Of a DNA stretch of 30,117 bases, positions 24,201 through 30,117 are shown piece after piece. This DNA is from JAUVXJ01 sp034430275. Lineage in GTDB: Bacteria; Chloroflexota; Anaerolineae; UBA7937; B3-Chlor. Each line of letters begins with the position of its first letter. The stretch's first letter is position 1. The notes under the pieces were generated by a model. The model saw only the letters and a list, made by a program, of their open reading frames with translations. It was not told the origin of the DNA and ran no database searches. The position numbers and the translations under genes were made by a program. The DNA is taken from contig DAOUEW010000061.1 in the NCBI GenBank assembly GCA_034430275.1, forward strand, positions 1 to 30,117, given 5' to 3'.

Positions 24201-27040
24201 GATAGGAGGCCCCCGGCCATCACTCCCAACCACGCCGCCACGTGTCCCCATCGCTCTTCGCCGGCGCACCAGGCCAGCACCGCGTAGGCAACGGTCAGAA
24301 TGAGCTGTCCAGCCACGGCCCACAGGCGGGCCACGTCGGTCCAGGGCACCCCCCAGGCCAGCCGATTCCAGCCGGGGCCGAGACCCCACAGTAGAGCAAC
24401 CGCCACCAGGACGTGAGCAACCCAGAATAGCGGAGCCAGGAATTCCTCCCCCACCCTCCGGAATCGTTGGAGCGCCAGGCCGGCCAGGATGTAGGAAGCG
24501 GGGACCAAAGCTACGGCCGCGCCCAGCGGGTCCAAAGGCAGGCCGAGTAGGTCCAGAAGACAAACGTATCCCAGCGGCAGCGTGACACCGGCAGGTACCA
24601 ACCACCAGCGCTGGCGGAAGGTCCAGGCCGAAAGGAAGTACATGATCGTTGCCGCCCAGAGCGCAACGGCCAGTGAAGCCTGGTGCCAGTACACGGAGAT
24701 GACGATGGGTGAGATCAGGCTGCTAGCGTACCCCACCACGTACCACGGAAACCGCTCGGTGAGGGTCGCGGACAGGAGCCCGGCCCTGGCGCCCTCGCTC
24801 CCGGACGGTATCCTCAGCCTTCCCACACCCGCGCACAGCCAGGCCAGAGCCATCATCAACAGGCCCAAGCGGGCATCGGCGGGCCGGTCGTTCAGCGTCC
24901 ACACCAGCCAGACGAACAGAGGCAGGGGGACAGCCGTGGCCCAGTGCAACACGCTGCGACGAAGCGGGCCAGCCCACCGGAGCACAGCCAACAGCCCGGG
25001 ATGCTCCTCGTTGCGGGCCAGCCAGGCCGACCATCCGGCCAACGCTATCCAGTTGCCTAGAGCATAGGTCAGCAGCCCCTGATCGTTGCCCACCAGCGGA
25101 GGAAACAGAGAGAGGGCAGCCAGCCCGAAGCCGGCGCCGTACACTGGAGCGGCAAAGGAGGGCGCCTTCCTGAGGGCCACCGCTGCGGCTACGTGGAGGA
25201 TCGCCAGCAGAACCCAGCCTAGTGCCAGTTGCCCCAGGACGAGATCGCGGCTGGCCATGCCCGTCGTCATCGCCGACAGGAACAGTAGGCTGGCCACAAG
25301 GAGAAGAACGGGCCGCCTCTCCAGACGAGCCACGAGCACCACCGTCGCCGCCACAATAGCGTGGGTCAGACTGGCAGCTCCCATCTCGGTAACCGACCAG
25401 ACTGGCGCCAGAATCAGCAGCCCGACACTCCAGCCCCGCGCGACGCGGCCGAGGGACTGGCAGAGGTTGTCGTCTCGACCCGCGAGCGCGCGACCACAGA
25501 GCAGATAACAGGGAGCGAGCAAGGCCCATCCCAGGCCGTGCCAGCCCAGGCGGATGCCCAGTTCCTCGAAGGCCCAAGCTTGAGACAGGTAGAGCGCCGC
25601 CGGCACCGTCGCCGCCACGACCAGCCCCAGAGTCCGGCTGCGGAAGCGGGCTGCGCCCATGCCCAAGATGGCGCTGCCCAGCCACCAGGTGATGGCCAGA
25701 GCCAGTCGGAACGTCCGGCCGACAGCGCGTCCAGTGGCGTACCAGGTCGCCATCAGTGGCAAGACGACCGCCGCCACCAGGATTGCCACGTGCCACAGCG
25801 GTCGGCGAAGCACCACCCACTGGTCGGATAGGGCGCCCAGACGGTCCGCCACCAGCGCAGCGGCCAGGCACGCGACACACAGCACGGGCGACCACCAGTC
25901 GGTGTGGACGCCGGTCACTCGCATCAACGCGCAGACGGTACTACCCACGGCAATCCCAACCAGATACCCGAAGAACTGGGATCGGATGCGCAGCGCTGTG
26001 AACAGATAGGCGGCCCAGCACAGCATGGAGACACCCAGCCAGACCTGAGGCCAGGCATCGCGGGGAAAACCGCCGCTCAGGTAGATGGCGTAGAAATCTA
26101 CGGGCACGAGGAGGGAGCCGATGGCCGTCAGTGCGATGCCAGAACTGCGCAGACCCATCCGCGCCCTCACGAACCAGCCGGCGAGGTAGAAGGTGAGGGT
26201 GAAGGCAGCGATGAAAACGACCTGCACCAGCGGAGGGAAACGCTCCCAGTTGAAGACCACGAGAGTGACAGCTGAAGCGAACAGCAGAAACACGCCCAGG
26301 AACAACATTACGTTGAGCGTGCGCTCCGAGAGCATGGTCCGCCACACGCGCTCCCAGGTCAGCGGCTCCCGCGGACGCCGGGGGGGCGCCTCTGCTCGGG
26401 CCTCGACGGGTCTGGGCTCCGCTTCCCCAGGCCAGGGAACGACGCGCTCCTCGGCGGGCTCCAACTCCAGCTTCAGTTCCTGCCGCCGGGCCGTCAACTC
26501 CTCCGTGGCCGAGGCAAAGGCGTCCTCATCGACGAGGCTGCCCTGGGCTCGGAGGTCTGCCAGGGCCTCCTCGAGCCGATCCAGGACCTTCAGCCTGTCG
26601 TCAGGCTGGTCGAACTGCGGGACCGCTACGTCAGGAGCAGCCGCCAGGCGTTCCCGCAGCTCCTCTGCGCGCCGGCTGGACCCCGCTATGAGGCTCCCGG
26701 CCGGTTGAGGCCTCACCCACCCGCGATCGAGCCAATCGCGGGTCTTCTCGATCAGGGCCTCCAGGCAAACCAGCTCCCAGGAGGCCTCGCGTGCCTCCTG
26801 GGGACTGAGGGGCGTCAACCGCACGCCGAGCGAAAGCTCCAGCTCCTCCAGTCGGGCGCGATAGTGCTTTCTCAGGCGGCTCTTGACCACCGGAGCTAGC
26901 TCACGCCAGCGCGTCAGTTCATGGAGCAGGTACTTGACGTGGGACAGCTCCTCCAGCAGCGCTGGGTCGCCGCTGAAGCCACAACCGGGACAGCTAGCGC
27001 CGCTTGACAGCCCGTCGTGACCACAGCGCGGGCACTGCAT
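21299..27040 (-). CDS. Giant zinc-ribbon polytopic membrane protein with tandem membrane modules
   Basis: This 1913-residue protein begins with a zinc ribbon (CPRCG at 3-7 and CPGCG at 17-21), then a charged helical cytoplasmic region (about 30-195) and a Pro-rich linker. From about residue 240 it is nearly continuous membrane segments, more than forty. The pattern YxLSAxxxRxxxWL (Y/W, small residue, basic residue, aromatic) and a preceding RPLxxxxxxh recur about every 115 residues, for example near 413, 535, 764, 993, 1113, 1222, 1328, 1446 and 1563. A shared PWYVxGYxxxLIS appears at 765 and 1447. The C-terminus ends in a short charged helix. The architecture resembles SCO7613-type and DUF2157/DUF2339-like proteins of actinobacteria and Chloroflexota, whose function is unknown. 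The ATG has AGGAGA eight bases upstream. It is the first gene of an operon with PrsW. Confidence 0.85.
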   Translation of the reverse strand: MQCPRCGHDGLSSGASCPGCGFSGDPALLEELSHVKYLLHELTRWRELAPVVKSRLRKHYRARLEELELSLGVRLTPLSPQEAREASWELVCLEALIEKTRDWLDRGWVRPQPAGSLIAGSSRRAEELRERLAAAPDVAVPQFDQPDDRLKVLDRLEEALADLRAQGSLVDEDAFASATEELTARRQELKLELEPAEERVVPWPGEAEPRPVEARAEAPPRRPREPLTWERVWRTMLSERTLNVMLFLGVFLLFASAVTLVVFNWERFPPLVQVVFIAAFTLTFYLAGWFVRARMGLRSSGIALTAIGSLLVPVDFYAIYLSGGFPRDAWPQVWLGVSMLCWAAYLFTALRIRSQFFGYLVGIAVGSTVCALMRVTGVHTDWWSPVLCVACLAAALVADRLGALSDQWVVLRRPLWHVAILVAAVVLPLMATWYATGRAVGRTFRLALAITWWLGSAILGMGAARFRSRTLGLVVAATVPAALYLSQAWAFEELGIRLGWHGLGWALLAPCYLLCGRALAGRDDNLCQSLGRVARGWSVGLLILAPVWSVTEMGAASLTHAIVAATVVLVARLERRPVLLLVASLLFLSAMTTGMASRDLVLGQLALGWVLLAILHVAAAVALRKAPSFAAPVYGAGFGLAALSLFPPLVGNDQGLLTYALGNWIALAGWSAWLARNEEHPGLLAVLRWAGPLRRSVLHWATAVPLPLFVWLVWTLNDRPADARLGLLMMALAWLCAGVGRLRIPSGSEGARAGLLSATLTERFPWYVVGYASSLISPIVISVYWHQASLAVALWAATIMYFLSAWTFRQRWWLVPAGVTLPLGYVCLLDLLGLPLDPLGAAVALVPASYILAGLALQRFRRVGEEFLAPLFWVAHVLVAVALLWGLGPGWNRLAWGVPWTDVARLWAVAGQLILTVAYAVLAWCAGEERWGHVAAWLGVMAGGLLSTVYSQGRGSSAAKAALLAMVYVLAERGMHAARRRWPWADRAWPLYRRPLLVAGWVVSGGAIPLALGRNLVLLGGGRVRELRAIVALVLVTALYGLSARLFRRSIFVWLAAVLLFVPWTLLTHLNWFLRPYPPGLTRYSLAWVVLAWVQMALGLLLDRKAGYRYGRPLRVVSHVVLPFALLWGVADVETSSLTYGLGAAFYVVAAVVDHRRDVASLMRTRFLYPAAALVPVWAVYLMARFAPGASHDHFGMMLLALAPVGLAGGRLLRRMQTADEVPVSLVGYGCALVGTMLLAHDRPLLAAALLFDAGLCVISAWVSRQPLWVYPAMSLVPVSLLLALSEAGVDPDRRGWALMALAAGYLGLAWILRRLRLSSNATPVIVGAFALVALGLPPSSQDQVGAFWGYGAAALLYALAAFWLRQPLLLSLSAALCTVPWAVALVRSPLSAIDYGLALWPGIFVSLLMAHWMDSRLGVHQGFPWGEPALWIEAMGQRLLNWWALPWYVLGYGATLISVMFSLHDAPRLTLTLVLAAVAYALAARRFRLRGWLLASAVATQAAALAGFDVLGWLDYAARGAMLFLPVTLATALLGLIFERKQAEGSPFEGGWQRVALGWSRPLYDLVAVDVLVAQCVALFDSGPGVVVSVVHALLLGFMATVWAQPAIPYTSAALGLVALLQFFARPGVRPTDFPVALAVLSFGYGLVGYGLAHARRKELFSPVAAARVWEKPLQRAGLLFSVAALGLATMMGVDIITLSIRALLGLSLLEAADVVALQMLVGVLAITGLLYLAAALVQRLAWLGYAAVILLLCGWSLEWFFIWGMREPQWYAVPAGVYLLGVGYLEWIQNRRTLARWSDRAGLVLLLFSSFWQSMTEPNGWPYALLMGAEALAIAWWGSARRQRRFLYFGVVGVILDVAGQSIEPLLSANRWIVFGVAGLILVTVAVFVERRLEALTRLSRELRERLEEWE

Positions 27041-27252
27041 AGGGGCTTCTCCTAGAATGTCCTGGAAGGCACGGCTGGGTCAGAGTAAGTCTCGTGCGTG
27101 AGAGGGACAACCGTGGGCCACCGCCTGGATCGCACTGTCACACGTAGGCGCCCACAGACTGAGACCGCAATGCCGCGCGCACGAAACAAGAGGAGCGCTC
27201 CTCGTCCGGGTCTTCCTCCTCCCGAAATGCGAGTTGCGCCTTTGCCTGGTGG
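27041..27252 (-). other. Long untranslated leader of the giant membrane protein gene
   Basis: About 210 bases without a convincing gene lie between the promoter and the ATG. The leader contains a perfect 14-bp palindrome GAGGAGCGCTCCTC (27190-27203) and several purine/pyrimidine-rich runs. No known riboswitch consensus was recognised. The palindrome could be an operator or an RNA hairpin. Confidence 0.4.
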
Positions 27253-27282
27253 AATATACCACGATTCCTCTGTTCACGTCAA
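27253..27282 (-). promoter_or_regulatory. Promoter of the giant membrane protein-PrsW operon
   Basis: On the minus strand TTGACG (27282-27277), an 18-bp spacer and TATATT (27258-27253). The start near 27246 leaves an unusually long leader of about 205 nt before the ATG at 27040. Confidence 0.65.
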
Positions 27283-27414
27283 ACTCCTGGAAAGCACGCC
27301 CAGTCAGCTCGACAATCCCAGTCACCTCGCAGCGGTTCATTGAGGCAGCACATTCCACATAGCGCCACGGCTTCCCCCAATCGCCCGATGATCCGATGTC
27401 ACCCCGCTCCGCAT

Positions 27415-27443
27415 TTGACTTTGCCCACCCTGACCACTATAAT
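27415..27443 (+). promoter_or_regulatory. Promoter of the HEAT-repeat gene
   Basis: TTGACT (27415-27420), 17 bp, perfect TATAAT (27438-27443). The start near 27450 gives a leader of about 35 nt. The first ten bases (TTGACTTTGC) equal those of the E1 operon promoter at 3775. Confidence 0.87.
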
Positions 27444-27484
27444 CAAGCTACAAACCCGCCTAGCTGTGGTGTATTCTCGACGAC

Positions 27485-28417
27485 ATGGATCTTCAACGGA
27501 CGTTGGATCACATCAGCGATGAGAGTGAAGCGCTCTCCCACTCTCGGCTCTATATGCTCTCCGGGCTCAGCCGCGACGAGATGGAGCTCTTCGAGGAGCA
27601 TTGGTCGCTGTTGAGTACCGCGCGGCGACGCGACGTTCTCGCTGCCCTGGTGGAGATCGCCGAAGTCAACGTCACGGTTGATTTCAACAGCATCTTCCGC
27701 ATCGGCTTGGGGGACGAGGACGCCGAGGTACGCGCCTACGCCATCGATGGCTTATGGGAGGACCGAGACCCTGGTCTGATGGATGTCCTCGTCGATTTGC
27801 TCTCTGCGGACCCGTCCATCATGGTCCGGGCAGCAGCGGCCACCAGCTTGGGCCGCTTCGTGCTGATGGCCGAGCTCGACGAGCTAGAGGAGGAACTGGG
27901 CACAAGGGTGGTGCAAGCTCTCTGGGAGGTGGTCGACGACGTCGAAGAGGCACTGGAGACGCGAAGGCGCGCTGTGGAAGCGATCAGCTATTGCGGCGAT
28001 GAGGGTGTGCGACGGTTGATCGAGGCAGCCTATCTTCATCCAGACGAGAAGATGCGCATCAGCGCCGTCTTCTCCATGGGAAGGAGCGCCGATTCCGTCT
28101 GGGGCAAGAGCATCATCGCGGAGCTGGGGAGTGGCAGTCCGGAGATGCGGTTCGAAGCAGCCCGGGCCTGCGGCGAGCTGGAGTTGAAGGAAGCAGTTCC
28201 CGCGCTGATGCGCCTGATCGCCGATCCCGACAGGGAGGTGCAGCAGGCAAGCATCTACGCCTTGGGGAAGATAGGCGGACGTGAGGCACGTCGCGCGCTG
28301 CAAGTGTGCTGCGAAAGCGAAGATGAAGTCATCGCCGCGGCTGGAGAAGAAGCCCTGGGCGAGCTGGAACTCACAGCCGGGATGTTCAACTCGCTGCTGG
28401 ACATAGAAGCCGAGTAG
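27485..28417 (+). CDS. HEAT-repeat protein
   Basis: This 310-residue soluble protein is built of helical HEAT-like repeats. Examples are DEDAEVRAYAIDGLWEDRDP, SIMVRAAAATSLGRFVL, EALETRRRAVEAISY, EKMRISAVFSMGR, EMRFEAARACGELELKEAVP and REVQQASIYALGKIGGREAR. About eight repeats fill residues 70 to 295; the first 70 residues look like a separate helical part. HEAT scaffolds bind other proteins; no enzymatic motif is present. The ATG at 27485 has no strong Shine-Dalgarno sequence, and the transcript leader is short. It is followed after 12 bp by the AEC transporter gene, so both are probably cotranscribed. Its partner is unknown. Confidence 0.85.
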   Translation: MDLQRTLDHISDESEALSHSRLYMLSGLSRDEMELFEEHWSLLSTARRRDVLAALVEIAEVNVTVDFNSIFRIGLGDEDAEVRAYAIDGLWEDRDPGLMDVLVDLLSADPSIMVRAAAATSLGRFVLMAELDELEEELGTRVVQALWEVVDDVEEALETRRRAVEAISYCGDEGVRRLIEAAYLHPDEKMRISAVFSMGRSADSVWGKSIIAELGSGSPEMRFEAARACGELELKEAVPALMRLIADPDREVQQASIYALGKIGGREARRALQVCCESEDEVIAAAGEEALGELELTAGMFNSLLDIEAE

Positions 28418-28429
28418 CGGGGTGCGAAG

Positions 28430-29335
28430 GTGATCCTGCTATCCGTACTCGTCAATATCGTACTCCCTGTGTTTCTCATCATCGGCACGGGATTCGTCAC
28501 CGCCCGCGCGAAGTCCCTGGACGCTCAAACCCTGTCTCGTGTCTCTCTCTACATTCTGGGTCCGGCCCTGGTCTTCTCCAAGCTCGTTGAGACTACGGTG
28601 ACCAGGACTGACCTCGTCCAGATCGTCGTCTTCACCGTTCTAGGAACGCTTGGCGTACTCGCACTTTCGTGGGTCGTAGCCAGACTCTTGCGTCTCGACC
28701 AGTCCACAGAGAGTGCCTTCATGCTCAGTTCTACCTTCGTCAACTCCGGCAACTATGGCCTGCCCCTCGTTCTTTTCGCCTTCGGTCAGCCAGGACTGGA
28801 ACGGGCGCTGATCTACTTCGTAACCAGCGCCTTCATGGTCAACACCCTGGCCGTGTTCGTGGCCTCCAGAGGCAAGGCCAGAGTCACCACCTCGCTCCTC
28901 AACATCTTCAGAGTGCCCATGATCTACGCCATCGTTGCCGCCTTTGTGGTGAAGGCCAGCGGCTTCGTGGTGCCCGACTTTGTGTTTAAACCGTTGGAGA
29001 TGGTAGGCGAATCTGCCATACCGGTGATGTTGCTCCTGGTGGGGCTTCAGCTTGCCAGGAGCAGTGCGAAGCGGCAGGTCAGACTGATCTGCACCGCCAC
29101 TCTAGTCAGACTAGTGGGTGGAGCCGTGGTGGGCATTCTCCTTGCCTCTGTGCTGGGCCTCTCGAGCGTCACCCGACAGGCCTGCATCGTCGAGCACAGC
29201 ACGCCCACAGGTGTGATGACCAGCATCCTGGCCATGGAGTTTGGCGGCGAGCCCGAGTTCGTCACCGGGGTCATCTTCGCCACCTCGCTGGCTAGCATCG
29301 CCACCATGACCCTGCTGGTGGCCTGGCTGGGCTAG
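28430..29335 (+). CDS. AEC (auxin efflux carrier) family transporter
   Basis: This 301-residue membrane protein has about ten hydrophobic segments in two halves, typical of AEC permeases (bile/arsenite/riboflavin-type fold). The first half contains LYILGPALVFSKL and the conserved FVNSGNYGLPL. The second half starts after a basic loop (SRGKARVTTSLLNIFRVPMI) and contains SAIPVMLLLVGLQLA and the motif EHSTPTGVMTSILA. Members export or import organic acids such as malate, or other anions, across the cytoplasmic membrane. The start is GTG at 28430, 12 bp after the HEAT gene. Length is normal, and the substrate cannot be told from the sequence. Confidence 0.9.
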   Translation: MILLSVLVNIVLPVFLIIGTGFVTARAKSLDAQTLSRVSLYILGPALVFSKLVETTVTRTDLVQIVVFTVLGTLGVLALSWVVARLLRLDQSTESAFMLSSTFVNSGNYGLPLVLFAFGQPGLERALIYFVTSAFMVNTLAVFVASRGKARVTTSLLNIFRVPMIYAIVAAFVVKASGFVVPDFVFKPLEMVGESAIPVMLLLVGLQLARSSAKRQVRLICTATLVRLVGGAVVGILLASVLGLSSVTRQACIVEHSTPTGVMTSILAMEFGGEPEFVTGVIFATSLASIATMTLLVAWLG

Positions 29336-29375
29336 AACACTGGAAAAGACCGCTCATTTCGCGGGGGAAACTCAG

Positions 29376-29921
29376 ATGCACGAACTTGAGAAGACGATCT
29401 TCTTCGACGTGGAGACCCAGAAGACTTTCGAAGAGGTTGGAGGGCGGCAGAACCTGCACCAACTGGGGTTAGCTGCGGCTGTCGCCTATGACAGCTCCAC
29501 GGGGGAGTACCACAGCTATACGGAGGACCAGGCCCAAGCACTTGTGGATGAGCTAGCCGGCGCCGATCTGGTGGTGGGGTTCAACGTCTTGAGCTTCGAC
29601 TACAAAGTGCTGAAACCATACACCGACTACCCGCTACACACCCTGCCCACGGTGGACATGCTACAGGACATCTACAGAGAGCTGGGGTTCCGCCTGCCTC
29701 TGCAAACGCTGGCGGAGGGAACGCTAGGTGTCGGCAAGTCCGCAGATGGGTTGCAGTCGGTGCGCTGGTATCGGCAAGGTGAGATCGACAAGGTTATCGA
29801 GTACTGTAAACGTGACGTAGAGATCACCCGGCTGCTCTACGAGCATGGCCGGGAGCACGGTCACCTCCTCTACTGGGATCGCCAGGGCCGGATGCAGAAG
29901 GTGTACGTCGACTGGTCGTGA
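29376..29921 (+). CDS. RNase H-fold DEDDy 3'-5' exonuclease-like protein
   Basis: This 181-residue protein has the four acidic residues of the DEDD exonuclease fold. FDVET gives D11 and E13, NVLSFDY gives D75, and YCKRD gives Y143 and D147 (the Y-x3-D form, DEDDy). The middle contains LPLQTLAEGTLGVGKSADG, seen in PolB-like or helicase-associated RNase H_2 domains. It likely trims single-stranded DNA or RNA in the cytoplasm; the usual helicase partner is not in the window. The ATG at 29376 follows a purine-rich GGGGGAAAC about seven bases upstream. It lies 40 bp after the AEC gene in the same direction. Confidence 0.85.
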   Translation: MHELEKTIFFDVETQKTFEEVGGRQNLHQLGLAAAVAYDSSTGEYHSYTEDQAQALVDELAGADLVVGFNVLSFDYKVLKPYTDYPLHTLPTVDMLQDIYRELGFRLPLQTLAEGTLGVGKSADGLQSVRWYRQGEIDKVIEYCKRDVEITRLLYEHGREHGHLLYWDRQGRMQKVYVDWS

Positions 29922-29947
29922 TGCGTCTCGGTCCAAACCCTTCGTTA

Positions 29948-29976
29948 TCGCCAAGGCCCGGGGAGTCTGCTATAAT
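29948..29976 (+). promoter_or_regulatory. Extended -10 promoter of the last gene
   Basis: A perfect TATAAT (29971-29976) is preceded by the TG of an extended -10 (TGCTATAAT). A weaker -35 TCGCCA (29948-29953) lies 17 bp upstream. The start would be near 29983, about 15 nt before the ATG. Confidence 0.75.
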
Positions 29977-29997
29977 AGAATAGTTGGAGTGCGCCTC

Positions 29998-30117
29998 ATG
30001 CCAGGGTTTGAAGCAGCGTATCTCGAACTGCTGCGCACAGGTGAGCTCGAGCGTCGCGTCGAGGAAGCCCGCTCCATGCTCGAGGAGTGCCGTCTGTGTG
30101 GGAGGGAATGCCGTGTT
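29998..30117 (+). CDS. Radical SAM protein, PflA/PflX-like (N-terminal fragment)
   Basis: Only the first 40 codons are inside the window. They read MPGFEAAYLELLRTGELERR, then a helix and LEECRLCGRECRV. This N-terminus (a helix followed by CxxCxxxC spaced cysteines) is typical of COG1313 proteins, putative pyruvate formate-lyase activating enzyme relatives, which use SAM and a 4Fe-4S cluster further downstream. The cysteines seen here are the auxiliary N-terminal ones, not the CxxxCxxC SAM cluster. GTTGGAG about ten bases before the ATG may serve as ribosome binding site. The call rests on a short fragment and could change. Confidence 0.6.
   Translation, partial: MPGFEAAYLELLRTGELERRVEEARSMLEECRLCGRECRV

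Noticed and set aside
24723..25895. Minus-strand frame of 390 codons inside the giant membrane protein gene
   Set aside because: It is an out-of-frame shadow rich in Gly, Arg and Pro and has no domain pattern.

Overview
The window is about 30 kb of GC-rich bacterial DNA with densely packed genes. Housekeeping-type promoters (TTGACN, about 17 bp, TATAAT-like) can be read upstream of many transcription units. The gene content points to a Chloroflexota-like bacterium (Anaerolineae or a relative): a DUF4388/small GTPase/roadblock/V4R operon, a DUF6125-like protein, a giant zinc-ribbon polytopic membrane protein, and GTG/TTG starts. This assignment is an inference from gene types; there is no rRNA or marker-gene proof in the window. 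No insertion sequence, phage gene or CRISPR array was seen.

Left part (1-3823). At the left edge, on the minus strand, lies a complete thiamine pyrophosphate riboswitch with its own promoter and an intrinsic terminator; the controlled gene is outside the window. Next is a minus-strand operon transcribed 3249 to 537: DUF4388 protein, MglA/Ras-like GTPase, roadblock/LC7 protein, V4R protein. It resembles a small-GTPase signalling module. A gene-free interval of about 570 bp carrying several strong hairpins separates it from the next operon.

Middle left (3824-10243). Plus-strand genes encode the two E1 subunits of a 2-oxoacid dehydrogenase (without E2/E3), an M3-like metallopeptidase and a beta-CASP metallo-beta-lactamase RNase. 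A minus-strand methyltransferase-nitroreductase pair follows. Its promoter lies back to back with that of the histidine genes.

Histidine region (10256-19350). hutU, hutI and a DUF6125-like gene are followed by a tRNA-His gene with its own promoter and terminator, then hutH and hisS, and then two HAD phosphatase-like genes and a PHP-domain gene. Histidine breakdown, histidine charging and the histidine tRNA are thus in one locus.

Right part (19408-30117). A minus-strand operon encodes a 1913-residue membrane protein with an N-terminal zinc ribbon and what look like about ten tandem membrane modules, a PrsW-type intramembrane protease, and a small membrane-anchored LmeA/DUF2993-like protein. 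This is the best candidate for an undescribed system. Divergently, plus-strand genes encode a HEAT-repeat protein, an AEC-family transporter and a DEDDy RNase H-fold exonuclease. The window ends inside a probable radical SAM (PflA-like) gene with its own extended -10 promoter.
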